Positions 23,187 through 36,659 of a stretch of 45,590 bases of DNA are shown here, in pieces; the first letter of the stretch is position 1; each line of letters opens with the position of its first letter. The translations under genes were made by a program, and so were the position numbers. The DNA is taken from assembly GCF_020194175.1 (NCBI RefSeq), contig NZ_JADYVX010000051.1, forward strand, positions 1 through 45,590, given 5' to 3'. This DNA comes from Bradyrhizobium sp. BRP22 (GTDB lineage: Bacteria; Pseudomonadota; Alphaproteobacteria; Rhizobiales; Xanthobacteraceae). The notes beneath the pieces were generated by a model, which was given only the letters and a program-made list of their open reading frames with translations, made no database searches and was not told the origin of the DNA.

Positions 23187-23846
23187 CTACATTGGGTCAC
23201 CGCCTATCTCTGTTACAATCGCCCCGCATAGCTCGCCCACAATATCCTCCATGCGCTCGAACATCAGATCAGGGCCGAGCGCCCGCAGTTTCGCCGGCGC
23301 CGAGTAGCCCCATGACACTGCGGCGCAGGCAATGCCGACGGCTCGCGCGGCTTCGATGTCGCGGGTTTCGTCGCCGATCGAGATCACCTGCGACGGAGTG
23401 ACGCCGGCGCGCTTGAGAACGCGGCCGAATTTCGCGGACTTGCCGAAGATCGACGCGCCGCAGTCGAAATCGGAGAACAGTGCGGCGGCATTACCAAGCA
23501 GGCGGCGAGCATTCGCCTCGCTATCCGAACTGACCAGCGCCAGCTTCAGGCCGCCATGCGCGAGCGTGCGCAACATGGCCTCGGCGCCTGGAAATAGCGG
23601 GATGTCGGCCAGATGCTCCGCCTTCAATCGCCGCATGTGCCGGGCGATCATCGGTACCTTCCACATCGGCACCCCAAGCCGCGCAACGATCTCGCGCGAG
23701 CCGGCATGCCGCAGGCCCTCGACGTCTTCACCAGCGACGCGGTGGAAACCGAACCGGTCAGCGACGTCGTTCACATTGCGCAAGAACCAGGGAAAGCTGT
23801 CCGCAAGAGTGCCGTCGAGATCGAAGATGACAAGGGAATAGGGCAT
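23187..23846 (-). CDS. HAD-superfamily phosphatase (Gph-like)
   Basis: A 219-residue cytoplasmic haloacid-dehalogenase-type hydrolase. Motif I is FDLDGTLAD with nucleophile D9 and acid D11, motif II is the SSDSEAN region, and motif IV is SIGDETRDIEAA. The cap is helical, between motif I and about residue 85. The overall form resembles phosphoglycolate phosphatases, but the real substrate is open. I chose the ATG at 23846 because it immediately precedes the first strand; the ribosome site there is weak, and a frame extending to 23972 has no similarity. It follows the hemerythrin gene on the same strand. Confidence 0.85.
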   Translation of the reverse strand: MPYSLVIFDLDGTLADSFPWFLRNVNDVADRFGFHRVAGEDVEGLRHAGSREIVARLGVPMWKVPMIARHMRRLKAEHLADIPLFPGAEAMLRTLAHGGLKLALVSSDSEANARRLLGNAAALFSDFDCGASIFGKSAKFGRVLKRAGVTPSQVISIGDETRDIEAARAVGIACAAVSWGYSAPAKLRALGPDLMFERMEDIVGELCGAIVTEIGGDPM

Positions 23847-23971
23847 TGGGCGCAGGAAGGGATAGCACGCCCGGGGAGAATTGCGAAATTCACAAACGGA
23901 GAAGCCGTGGCGAAGATGCGCTCGCGGCGAGCATTGGCTGTCGCCGATGATACGCTCAGAGGACAATTGCA

Positions 23972-24499
23972 CTAACGCCGCTCGGCTTCGGCCTCCAGCT
24001 CCAACTGCAAGATATGTGCGCGCAGGACGTCGAACCTGGATTCCGTGGCATCAGAAAACAGCGGATCCTTGTGAGGGGACAGGGCTGAAGCGATTTCGAT
24101 CCAGTCCTGAGGCTGCAATGCTCTCTGAGCAGCGGGGAAGAAATCTCGATCCTCCATCATGATGTGGCGCCGTTCGTGCTGCAGGAAATCGCGATCGGAA
24201 AGCACGGCGTCGACGGCTTGGGCGACGCGGTGCAAGCGCTTGGCCCCTTCCTGGTGCTCATGGGTCAGATCGCCGATTTTCGCAGCGGCGGCGGGATCGC
24301 GGATTTTCAGCTTGGCGAAAACGCGGTCTTCCTGGGGATGGTGATACAGCTCAGTATAAATTTCGAAATAGGCGATGATCGAGCGGATGACCTCGTAGTC
24401 CGGTCGGCCTGAGCGATCGAAAATATCCAGTTCGTGCTCGAGAACGGCAAGCAGCCGTTCAATGGTGCGGTGCTCTTGGCTTAGCAGATCGATGATCAT
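23972..24499 (-). CDS. Hemerythrin HHE-domain protein
   Basis: A 175-residue protein of the hemerythrin-like di-iron fold. Candidate iron ligands are seen in SQEHRTIERLL, TELYHHPQEDRVF, LTHEHQEGAKRL and QHERRHIMMEDRDFF, which together give the expected set of five His and two carboxylates. Such proteins sense or scavenge oxygen, nitric oxide or peroxide and can help repair iron-sulfur clusters. I chose the ATG at 24499, which begins MIIDLLSQEH; the frame to 24544 has no conserved extension. A FixK/FNR-type box lies about 60 bases upstream, suggesting induction under low oxygen. Confidence 0.87.
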   Translation of the reverse strand: MIIDLLSQEHRTIERLLAVLEHELDIFDRSGRPDYEVIRSIIAYFEIYTELYHHPQEDRVFAKLKIRDPAAAAKIGDLTHEHQEGAKRLHRVAQAVDAVLSDRDFLQHERRHIMMEDRDFFPAAQRALQPQDWIEIASALSPHKDPLFSDATESRFDVLRAHILQLELEAEAERR

Positions 24500-24558
24500 T
24501 GCGGTGATCCACGACGGTGAACCATTGTAGAAAAATAGCCGCAAAAATCATCGTGACA

Positions 24559-24572
24559 TTGCGCTGGATCAA
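24559..24572 (-). promoter_or_regulatory. FixK/FNR-type box upstream of the hemerythrin gene
   Basis: On the minus strand TTGATCCAGCGCAA fits the FixK2 pattern TTG(A/C)-N6-(T/G)CAA as TTGA-TCCAGC-GCAA. Its centre is 66 bases before the hemerythrin ATG. A TATTTT hexamer (24532-24537) lies about 31 bases downstream of the box centre, close to the distance expected for a class II site at -41.5; TACAAT (24524-24529) is an alternative -10. Confidence 0.55.
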
Positions 24573-24599
24573 GGCGCTAGCCGATTTGGGCCGAGATCA

Positions 24600-24667
24600 G
24601 CGCGTGCCCACCATTCGCGCTGTGGCGCAAGCGAAAGTGGGCACGCTTCGCTCTTCGCATCCTACGG
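24600..24667. repeat. Extragenic palindromic repeat
   Basis: GCGTGCCCAC (24602-24611) pairs with GTGGGCACGC (24637-24646). The following CTTCGCTCTTCGCATCCTACGG matches the form of a common rhizobial intergenic element. Confidence 0.65.
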
Positions 24668-24687
24668 GATGGTCCCTGATGCAGATT

Positions 24688-27663
<2,976 letters not shown>

Positions 27664-27752
27664 ATCGGCATTTTCCAGGCGCTTGCAGGCGCGCCACGTT
27701 ACGGGCGCGCGTCGTCGGAAATCCGTACCACGGCGCCGATGGGGTGATGCTG

Positions 27753-27767
27753 GAACATAGGAAGAAC
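27753..27767 (-). promoter_or_regulatory. LexA-type SOS box of uvrA
   Basis: On the minus strand GTTCTTCCTATGTTC matches GTTC-N7-GTTC exactly. It is 90 bases before the uvrA start. uvrA is an established LexA target in many bacteria, including alphaproteobacteria with this direct-repeat box. Confidence 0.85.
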
Positions 27768-27906
27768 GCGTGATGATTTCCAGTGCCTAGAGCGAATCAT
27801 CAACGATTTGTTTCTGGTCGCGCGTCTTGCGTGCTGCGTTGGCAGTAGCTGGCAGCAAGGCGGGAGCTTGCGCAGACGGAGTTTCGTGACGGGAACGGCG
27901 CGCAAA

Positions 27907-27936
27907 ACAAAAAGGCCGGCGCGAGGCCGGCCTTTT
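27907..27936 (-). terminator. Intrinsic terminator of the outer-membrane protein gene
   Basis: AAAAGGCCGG (27910-27919) pairs with CCGGCCTTTT (27927-27936). Read on the minus strand the stem ends in a T-rich tract (TTTTTGTTTT). It begins 25 bases after the stop of the beta-barrel gene. Confidence 0.88.
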
Positions 27937-27961
27937 CTCGGATCGATATCCGATCGTGCGA

Positions 27962-28708
27962 TCAGTAGCGGGCGATGAGCGGGCCGCCCCACTTGTAGTT
28001 CACGCGGACGGTGACCATGTCGACGTCCTGGCTGACATTCTCCGTGGTGAAGAGCGTGCCGGCCGGGCCAGCGAAGCCATTGTTGATGAAGTCGTAGGAG
28101 CGATCACCCAGGAAGATGTGGTCGTACTCGACGCCGACCGACCAGTTGGGCGCGAAGCCGAACTCGACGCCGGCGCCAACCACGGCACCCCAGCGGGTGT
28201 CGTTGACGTCGTTGGTGATCGGGAAACCAGTGGCGGTGTCGAGGACGCGGTAGCGATTTCCGGTCACAGCCGCACCGCCCTTGACGTAGAACAGCACGTT
28301 GTTGGCGGCATAGCCGATCTGGCCGGTCAGCAGGCCGAAGGCGTCGATCCTCGACTCGTTGGTATCGATGCCCGTCAGCAGGCTGATGTTGCTGCCCTTG
28401 AAGTCAGCCCAGTTGCCCTGACCTTCGACACCGAACACCCAGGTGCCGGTCTGCCAGCGATAGCCGATCTGACCACCGGCCGTGCCGCCATCCGCATCGT
28501 GGCAGCCGTCACCAAAGCCGACGACATCCCAGCACGTGCGGCTCGTTCCCCAGCCGCCGTTGCCGCCGATATAGAACCCGCTCCAGTCATAGACGACCGC
28601 AACCGGCGCCGGCGGGGCCTTTGTATAGGGACGCGCAGCAAGATCGGCAGCCGACGCTGGCGCCGCCAGCGCAACCAAGGCAACCGTACCAAGCAAAAAC
28701 TTCTTCAT
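27962..28708 (-). CDS. Outer-membrane beta-barrel protein (Omp25/RopB-like)
   Basis: A 248-residue outer-membrane protein. The signal peptide is MKKFLLGTVALVALAAPASA, and cleavage leaves ADLAARPYTKAPP, the usual mature start of this rhizobial family. An eight-stranded barrel follows, with YDWSGFYIGGNGGWG as the first strand. Alternating strands include GQIGYRWQTGTWVFGVEGQGN and NWSVGVEYDHIFLGD, and the last strand reads VTVRVNYKWGGPLIARY. Aromatic residues near the end fit recognition by the BAM complex. GGAGAG precedes the ATG and a strong terminator follows the stop. Such proteins are abundant structural or surface proteins; several paralogues per genome are usual. Confidence 0.9.
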   Translation of the reverse strand: MKKFLLGTVALVALAAPASAADLAARPYTKAPPAPVAVVYDWSGFYIGGNGGWGTSRTCWDVVGFGDGCHDADGGTAGGQIGYRWQTGTWVFGVEGQGNWADFKGSNISLLTGIDTNESRIDAFGLLTGQIGYAANNVLFYVKGGAAVTGNRYRVLDTATGFPITNDVNDTRWGAVVGAGVEFGFAPNWSVGVEYDHIFLGDRSYDFINNGFAGPAGTLFTTENVSQDVDMVTVRVNYKWGGPLIARY

Positions 28709-29157
28709 CGTAGCTCTCCAGCCTTTGTTCGCTTCTATTGGTCCCGAAGCGTCACGTTATAAAGACGCGAGCGCCGCGCCGTCGTTTTAGGCATATACCC
28801 CGATTCAACCCGAAATACCGTCGCCGAAAGGCAACACTTAACGGCGAAGTGGTGATAACATAAGTTAGTGATTTGTTTAGTCTTTTCGGGAACCCGGGGG
28901 CTGACTTCGGGTTCCATCCCCGCTGCACCAAAATTAGGCCACGATCTTGCCGCGTTTACGGCAGGTTGTAAGGAACAAAACTGGAACAATGGCCCGGTTG
29001 GTGCTATATGTGGATAACCGCGGGGATGGACGGGAATGGCTGCGCCGGCAGCGTCGGCGAGCGTATACGGTCCGTCAGCAGTATAAGATGTGGTTAGCGA
29101 AGACTGAATGCGTCGGCCGTGCAACCGGCCGGCCCGGTGATTGAGTGGAGAGCGGCG
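28709..29157. other. 449-base divergent region between the beta-barrel gene and ssb
   Basis: No gene is seen. It contains the LexA-type box at 28973, and an inverted repeat GGAACCCG (28890-28897) with CGGGTTCC (28909-28916). The segment 28850-28885 is AT-rich and may hold the promoter of the beta-barrel gene. The long distance from the LexA box to ssb leaves room for a second, constitutive ssb promoter. Confidence 0.55.
28973..28987. promoter_or_regulatory. LexA-type SOS box upstream of ssb
   Basis: GAACAAAACTGGAAC is GTTC-N7-GTTC on the minus strand, an exact match to the alphaproteobacterial LexA site. It is 171 bases before the ssb ATG. ssb is a classical SOS gene, often controlled together with a nearby uvrA. 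Confidence 0.8.
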
Positions 29158-29652
29158 ATGGCGGGAAGTGTGAACAAGGTGATTCTGGTGGGCAATCTTG
29201 GCAAGGATCCGGAGATCCGGCGAACCCAGGACGGCCGTCCGATCGCCAATCTCAGCGTCGCGACCTCCGAGACCTGGCGCGACCGGGCCACCGGCGAACG
29301 CAAGGAGAAGACCGAGTGGCATCGCGTCGTCATCTTCAATGAGGGGCTGGCGAAGGTCGCCGAGCAATACCTGAAGAAGGGCGCCAAGGTGTATATCGAG
29401 GGCCAGCTCCAGACCCGCAAATGGACCGATCAGAGCGGGGTCGAGAAATATTCCACCGAAGTGGTGCTGCAGGGCTTCAACTCCAACCTGACGATGCTGG
29501 ACGGCAGGGGCGGTGGCGGCAGCTTCTCCGATGATATGGGCGGCGGCGGTGGCGGCGATTTCGGCGTCAGCGGCCCCTCAAGTTCCGCACCGCGCCGCGC
29601 GGTGCCGGCCGGTGCCCGCAACAACGACATGGACGACGATATTCCGTTCTGA
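29158..29652 (+). CDS. ssb: Single-stranded DNA-binding protein
   Basis: A 164-residue SSB that coats single-stranded DNA in replication and repair. The N-terminal OB fold (about 1-112) begins AGSVNKVILVGNLGKDPEIR and includes ANLSVATSE and the WHRVVIF strand. A Gly-rich linker follows, and the acidic C-terminal tip DMDDDIPF, which recruits partner proteins, is intact. I chose the ATG at 29158 because GGAG lies seven bases upstream; the frame from 29119 adds 13 unrelated residues. The LexA-type box upstream suggests SOS control. gyrA follows after a 404-base gap. Confidence 0.97.
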   Translation: MAGSVNKVILVGNLGKDPEIRRTQDGRPIANLSVATSETWRDRATGERKEKTEWHRVVIFNEGLAKVAEQYLKKGAKVYIEGQLQTRKWTDQSGVEKYSTEVVLQGFNSNLTMLDGRGGGGSFSDDMGGGGGGDFGVSGPSSSAPRRAVPAGARNNDMDDDIPF

Positions 29653-30056
29653 TCGCCTGGCATGTTCCTCAAGGCATCGCGTGAGGATCAGAAAATCTCC
29701 TGGCGCGGTGAGGGGTGGACTGGACTTATCCTCTTGAATGACTGCAGGAATGCCCGTCAAGCGATTGACGTTGTTTGCTGGGCCGCTGCCGAGGTCGTCG
29801 CAATCCCAGTTCATGTGAATTATGAGGAAATCGAGCCAGCCGCAGCTGAGGTATCGCGGCTGCCGGAGGCTGAAACGGCCGCGTTGCGCGCGCCCTTGCC
29901 GCCGCTTTAAAGGGCGCTTCCGCGCAACCTCCGCCAATCACCTAAGTCTATGAAAAAACGAAGGGAAAAAGCCGCTCGCCGCGGCGGTTCCGGGGTGGTT
30001 ATCAAGCCTCCGATACGCTATATGATTCTTCAGTAGAACCGACCCGGATTCCCCCT
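29653..30056. other. 404-base spacer between ssb and gyrA with a long hairpin
   Basis: The only open frames are short and unsupported. A long imperfect hairpin spans 29883-29928: GTTGCGC plus GCGCCCTT (29883-29897) pairs with AAGGGCGC (29910-29917) and, after a 4-base bulge, GCGCAAC (29922-29928). No U-tract follows directly, so it could be a processing site, a weak terminator or part of a small RNA. Confidence 0.45.
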
Positions 30057-32792
<2,736 letters not shown>

Positions 32793-32795
32793 TCA

Positions 32796-32881
32796 GTAGC
32801 CCGGGTGAAGCGGAGCGTCACCCGGGAAAGCCCGTTGCTACTGACTAGACCCGGGGTTGCGCTTCGCTTCACCCGGGCTAC
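32796..32881. repeat. Extragenic inverted repeat after gyrA
   Basis: GTAGCCCGGGTGAAGCG (32796-32812) is matched perfectly by CGCTTCACCCGGGCTAC (32865-32881). It begins three bases after the gyrA stop and is a typical Bradyrhizobium dispersed repeat. It may act as a transcript end. Confidence 0.8.
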
Positions 32882-32917
32882 GAACGGAACGTCACCTGCT
32901 CGGGAAGGGCGCTTGCC

Positions 32918-33172
32918 CTACGGGGTGCGGTCGGCGGTGACCAGGCGGGCCTCGCGGACTGTGGTCTTGCCGGCGTTGCGGAGGCAGGAGGCATCAAAGT
33001 TCGGCCAATTCTGCTGTGAGCAGTCCTTGGCGGCGGGGCGGATATCCAGCCGGTCGGCCTTGGCGAGAGCGCGGGGCACGCTGGCTTCGACCTGGGGCGC
33101 GAAGCCCGGAAGCACGGTGAGCGCAGCGGCAACAAAAGCGGCGATGGCGACGGCGGAAAGTGCCTTGATCAT
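32918..33172 (-). CDS. Small exported cysteine-containing protein
   Basis: An 84-residue protein with a signal peptide (MIKALSAVAIAAFVAAALT) and a mature part containing CSQQNWPNFDASCLR. The two cysteines, 13 residues apart and around an NWP core, probably form a disulfide. I have seen this pattern in small periplasmic proteins of rhizobia; the function is unknown. AGGGGA lies upstream of the ATG. It stands alone, opposite to gyrA and coaD. Confidence 0.72.
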   Translation of the reverse strand: MIKALSAVAIAAFVAAALTVLPGFAPQVEASVPRALAKADRLDIRPAAKDCSQQNWPNFDASCLRNAGKTTVREARLVTADRTP

Positions 33173-33387
33173 GACGGTCCCCTGACGGTGGGCCTTGGCG
33201 GCCCGTCGTTTCGTTGCGGGGAGTGATAGTTGGCCGGGGTTTCCGGTTGTCTTCGCGCCGCGGCTAAAACGGTTTCGTCCACTGACGGCTTTGTTTCGTT
33301 GGCGGCAGCGGACGAAACATTGGGGTCTGAGGCGGTCAGGGAACCCGGCTGGCTTGCCGGCCGGCCCGGGGCAGGCTAGAGGGGGAT

Positions 33388-33885
33388 ATGCCTCGCATCG
33401 CGCTTTATCCGGGCTCGTTTGACCCGGTCACCAACGGCCATCTCGACGTGGTCAAACACGCCGTCGCCCTCTGCGACCGTCTGGTGGTCGCCATCGGCGT
33501 TCATCCGGGGAAGAAGCCCCTGTTTTCGGTCGAGGAGCGCTTGGCAATGCTGCAGGAGGTATTCGGCCCGGTCGCCACGAAAGCCGGGTGCGATTTTGAA
33601 TGCATCACGTTCGATGACCTGACCGTCACCGCGGCGCAACGAGCCGGTGCTACCATCCTGATCCGGGGCCTGCGCGACGGCACCGACCTCGATTACGAGA
33701 TGCAGATCGCCGGCATGAACGAAACCATGGCGCCTGACGTGCGGACCGTGTTCCTGCCGGCCTCGCCGACGGTGCGGCCGATCACGGCCACGCTGGTGCG
33801 CCAGATCGCCAGTATGGGCGGCGACGTCTCCAACTTCGTACCCAAGGCGGTTGCCGTCCGCCTCAAGGCCAAATTCGCCAGCTAG
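33388..33885 (+). CDS. coaD: Pantetheine-phosphate adenylyltransferase
   Basis: A 165-residue nucleotidyltransferase that joins ATP and 4'-phosphopantetheine to make dephospho-CoA, the penultimate step of CoA synthesis. The T/HxGH motif is SFDPVTNGHLDV near the N-terminus, and the C-terminal ISSTxxR-type region is replaced by the family variant TATLVRQIASMGGDVSNFVP. GAGGGGG precedes the ATG. The periplasmic cyclophilin gene follows after 40 bases, and the genes through queA run in the same direction, so cotranscription is likely. Confidence 0.96.
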   Translation: MPRIALYPGSFDPVTNGHLDVVKHAVALCDRLVVAIGVHPGKKPLFSVEERLAMLQEVFGPVATKAGCDFECITFDDLTVTAAQRAGATILIRGLRDGTDLDYEMQIAGMNETMAPDVRTVFLPASPTVRPITATLVRQIASMGGDVSNFVPKAVAVRLKAKFAS

Positions 33886-33925
33886 CTTCCCGCTGATCCC
33901 CTCTGATATCCGGTCCGGAGTTTTC

Positions 33926-34489
33926 ATGATCCGAATTCTCGCCGTTCTCGCCGCGCTTCTCTGTGTGGCTCCCGCGGTCGCACAGCCTTTGCCGGCCAAT
34001 CTGGACAAGGCCAACGCGATCGCGATCGACACCAACAAGGGCCGCATCGTCATCAAGCTCAGGACGGACATCGCCCCGCAGCATGCCGAGCGCATCAAGC
34101 AACTGGCGCGCGAGGGCTATTACAACAACGTGCCGTTCCACCGCGTGATCGACGGATTCATGGCGCAGACCGGCGACGGCCAGAACTTCAACGGCACCGG
34201 TGGCTCGAAATACCCCAACCTGAAGCAGGAATTCTCGAACGTACCGTTCAAGCGCGGCATCGTCGGCATGGCGCGCCGCGGCGACAGCGTCGACAGCGCC
34301 AACTCGCAATTCTTCATCATGTATGCGGACGGACCGAGCCTGAACGGCCAGTACACCGTGATCGGTGAAGTCGTGTCCGGCATGGATGTGGTCGACAAGC
34401 TGAAGAAGGCGCCGGCGGGATCGCCGAGCGGCGCGGTGACCGATCCCGACAAGATGGTGAAGGTGCAAGTCGCATCCGACATCAAGTGA
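33926..34489 (+). CDS. ppiA: Peptidyl-prolyl cis-trans isomerase, periplasmic cyclophilin
   Basis: A 187-residue cyclophilin that accelerates proline isomerisation during protein folding outside the cytoplasm. The signal peptide is MIRILAVLAALLCVAPAVAQ. The catalytic arginine is in VPFHRVIDGFMAQTGDG, and further family marks are GIVGMARRGDSVDSANSQFFI and LNGQYTVIGEV. I chose the ATG at 33926 because CGGAG precedes it and it opens the signal peptide. A second, signal-less cyclophilin lies 420 bases downstream, and the two share most core motifs, so this is a duplicated pair with separate locations. Confidence 0.92.
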   Translation: MIRILAVLAALLCVAPAVAQPLPANLDKANAIAIDTNKGRIVIKLRTDIAPQHAERIKQLAREGYYNNVPFHRVIDGFMAQTGDGQNFNGTGGSKYPNLKQEFSNVPFKRGIVGMARRGDSVDSANSQFFIMYADGPSLNGQYTVIGEVVSGMDVVDKLKKAPAGSPSGAVTDPDKMVKVQVASDIK

Positions 34490-34498
34490 GGCTCGCCA

Positions 34499-34933
34499 GT
34501 GTTGCGCGGCAAACCATTTCTCTGGTTTGCAGCGCCGCTGATGCTGCTTGCTTGCGCGGCGCAGGCGCAGCCGGCGCCCGAGAAGCTCGACACCCTCAAG
34601 GACATCCTCGTGAGGCTGCACTCCTGCTTCAAGCCGCCGCCGCTGTCGCAGGCCAACCCGATCGACATCACGGTGATCGTCAGTTTCAACCGCCAGGGGG
34701 CAATCCTGGGACAGCCCAGGATCACCTACGAGACGGAACAGGCCAGCGACAATGACCGTTTACAATACCGGATCGCGGTGATGGAGGCATTGCAACGCTG
34801 CACGCCATTGCCATTTACGGAAGCACTGGGCGGCGCGGTCGCAGGCCGGCCTTTTGCGATCCCCTTCAGAACTCGTAAACGTCAACCCAAGACCGAAGAG
34901 AGGCGAGCATGGCTGCCACCGAAAATACTCTGA
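34499..34933 (+). CDS. Exported protein with a TonB-C/TolA-like domain
   Basis: A 144-residue protein with a signal peptide (FLWFAAPLMLLACAAQAQ; the Cys could also form a weak lipobox). The mature part has HSCFKPPPLSQANPIDITVIVSFNR followed by a helix and CTPLPFTEALGGAVAGRPFAIPF, the strand-helix-strand layout of TonB C-terminal or TolA domain III proteins. The start is GTG at 34499, nine bases after ppiA. Its end overlaps the start of ppiB by 25 bases, so it belongs to the operon. It lacks the TonB membrane anchor and Pro-rich spacer, so energy transduction is unlikely. Function unknown. Confidence 0.72.
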   Translation: MLRGKPFLWFAAPLMLLACAAQAQPAPEKLDTLKDILVRLHSCFKPPPLSQANPIDITVIVSFNRQGAILGQPRITYETEQASDNDRLQYRIAVMEALQRCTPLPFTEALGGAVAGRPFAIPFRTRKRQPKTEERRAWLPPKIL

Positions 34934-35373
34934 TCCTTGAGACGACCCAGGGTCCTGTCACCATCGAGATGCGGCCTGATCTCGCACCAAACCACGTCGC
35001 CCGCATCAAGGAATTGGTGCGTGAGGGCTTCTACGACGGCATCGTGTTCCACCGCGTGATCGACGGCTTCATGGCGCAGACCGGTTGCCCTCACGGCACC
35101 GGCACGGGCGGCTCCGGAACAAAGCTCAAGCAGGAGTTCAACAGGGAGCCGCATGTCCGCGGCACCGCCTCGATGGCGCGCGCCGCCAACCCGGATTCCG
35201 CCGACAGCCAGTTCTTCATCTGCTTCGACGACGCCTCCTTCCTCAACGGCCAGTACACGGTCTGGGGCAAGGTCACGGAGGGCATGGAGAACGTCGACAA
35301 GATCAAGCGCGGCGAGCCGGTGCAGAACCCGGACAAGATCGTCAAGGCAAGGATGGCCGTCGACGCGGAGTAA
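34909..35373 (+). CDS. ppiB: Peptidyl-prolyl cis-trans isomerase, cytoplasmic cyclophilin
   Basis: A 154-residue cyclophilin without a signal peptide. The core motifs are IVFHRVIDGFMAQTG with the catalytic Arg, RGTASMARAANPDSADSQFFI and LNGQYTVWGKV. It would act on cytoplasmic proteins. The gene overlaps the preceding exported-protein gene by 25 bases. GAGAGG lies before the ATG. The queA gene starts 143 bases later, beyond an extragenic repeat. Confidence 0.93.
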   Translation: MAATENTLILETTQGPVTIEMRPDLAPNHVARIKELVREGFYDGIVFHRVIDGFMAQTGCPHGTGTGGSGTKLKQEFNREPHVRGTASMARAANPDSADSQFFICFDDASFLNGQYTVWGKVTEGMENVDKIKRGEPVQNPDKIVKARMAVDAE

Positions 35374-35379
35374 CTTCGG

Positions 35380-35490
35380 CTCCTCATGGTGAGGAGCCTG
35401 CGTAGCAGGCGTCTCGAACCATGAGGCCCCGGTGCTGCCGCACGCGGGCCTCATCCTTCGAGACGCGCGTTCCGCGCTCCTCAGGATGAG
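35380..35490. repeat. Complex extragenic palindrome between ppiB and queA
   Basis: Two nested repeats are present: CTCATGGTGAGGAG and CGAACCATGAGG, then CTCATCCTTCGAGACGCG and CTCCTCAGGATGAGG. The form is a common Bradyrhizobium intergenic element. A fragment of the same family lies at 20424-20475. Confidence 0.75.
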
Positions 35491-35516
35491 GATCAGGCCG
35501 CAGCGTACTAGCCAAG

Positions 35517-36608
35517 ATGCGCACCGATCTCTTCGACTTCGACCTCCCACCCGAGCGGATCGCGCTGCGACCTGCGAATCCGCGCGACGCCGCGCGGATG
35601 CTGGTGGTGCAGGGCGACGACGTGCTGCGCGACCGCACCGTGGCCGAACTGCCAGAATGGCTCGAGCCGGGTGACCAGCTCGTGGTCAACGACACCAAGG
35701 TAATCGCGGCGCAATTGAAGGGCCGCCGCATCGGCCGCGAAACCGAGCCGAAGATCGAGGCGACGCTAATCAAGCGGCTCGACGGTTCGCGCTGGCAGGC
35801 GCTGGTGAAGCCGGCGAAGAAACTGGCGGAAGGTGATACTGTTCGCTTCGGCAATGAGGGCAAGGTCTGCCTGCTCGGGCATCTCGATGCACAGGTCGAA
35901 GCCAAGGGGCAGGAAGGCGAGGTGACGCTGTCATTCTCTTTCCACGGGCCGGCGCTCGACCAGGCCATCGCCGATCTCGGCACCCCACCGCTGCCGCCCT
36001 ATATCGCCTCCAGGCGCACGCCCGATGACCAGGACGCCGCCGACTACCAGACCATGTTCGCGCTCAATGAGGGCGCGGTCGCCGCCCCGACCGCGGGCCT
36101 GCATTTCACGCCGGCGCTGGAAGCGGCGCTGCGCGGCCGCGGCGTCGATATTGTCAGGCTGACACTGCATGTCGGGGCAGGGACGTTCCTGCCGGTGAAG
36201 GTGGACGACACCTCCGAGCACAGGATGCATTCCGAGTGGGGCTGCATCTCCGCGAAGACGGCGGCAGCGTTGAATGCCGCGCGCGCCAAAGGCGGGCGCA
36301 TCGTCGCGGTGGGTACCACTTCGCTGCGCCTGCTCGAAAGCGCGGCGAGGGAGGATGGCACGATCCAGCCGTTCAGCGGAGACACCGCGATCTTCATCAC
36401 GCCGGGCTACCGCTTTCGCGCGGTCGATATCCTGCTCACCAATTTCCATCTGCCGCGCTCGACCCTGTTCATGCTGGTGTCGGCGTTCTCCGGGCTCGAG
36501 ACGATGAAGCAGGCCTATGCGCATGCGATCGCGGCAGGCTATCGGTTCTACTCGTACGGCGATGCGTGTCTGCTGTTTCGCGCGCATGAGGGACGCGGGT
36601 TTCTGTAG
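35517..36608 (+). CDS. queA: S-adenosylmethionine:tRNA ribosyltransferase-isomerase
   Basis: A 363-residue enzyme that transfers the ribosyl part of SAM to preQ1-modified tRNA, forming epoxyqueuosine. The N-terminus MRTDLFDFDLPPERIALRPA is typical. Further marks are VVNDTKVIAAQLKGRR, the loop VAAPTAGLHFTPALE, LTLHVGAGTFLPV, and the end NFHLPRSTLFMLVSAFSG. Its pathway partner tgt is 3.6 kb downstream on the same strand, separated by four minus-strand genes and asd, although the two are often adjacent in alphaproteobacteria. Confidence 0.97.
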   Translation: MRTDLFDFDLPPERIALRPANPRDAARMLVVQGDDVLRDRTVAELPEWLEPGDQLVVNDTKVIAAQLKGRRIGRETEPKIEATLIKRLDGSRWQALVKPAKKLAEGDTVRFGNEGKVCLLGHLDAQVEAKGQEGEVTLSFSFHGPALDQAIADLGTPPLPPYIASRRTPDDQDAADYQTMFALNEGAVAAPTAGLHFTPALEAALRGRGVDIVRLTLHVGAGTFLPVKVDDTSEHRMHSEWGCISAKTAAALNAARAKGGRIVAVGTTSLRLLESAAREDGTIQPFSGDTAIFITPGYRFRAVDILLTNFHLPRSTLFMLVSAFSGLETMKQAYAHAIAAGYRFYSYGDACLLFRAHEGRGFL

Positions 36609-36659
36609 ATTGTGTAGGGTGGAGTGCGCAGGAGCTCTACGCGTTCACGCAGCCAGTTG

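Larger units (their letters stand above)
27664..27961. other. uvrA promoter region
   Basis: A 298-base spacer between uvrA and the outer-membrane protein gene. It holds the LexA-type box at 27753 and the terminator at 27910. The part between about 27780 and 27900 shows no gene or repeat that I can recognise. Confidence 0.6.

Noticed and set aside
28890..28916. GGAACCC...GGGTTCC element as an EcfG promoter for ssb
   Set aside because: GGAAC is present but no CGTT lies at the needed distance; it is better described as an inverted repeat.
29662..29910. 82-codon plus-strand frame between ssb and gyrA
   Set aside because: No ribosome site or family similarity; it overlaps the hairpin at 29883.
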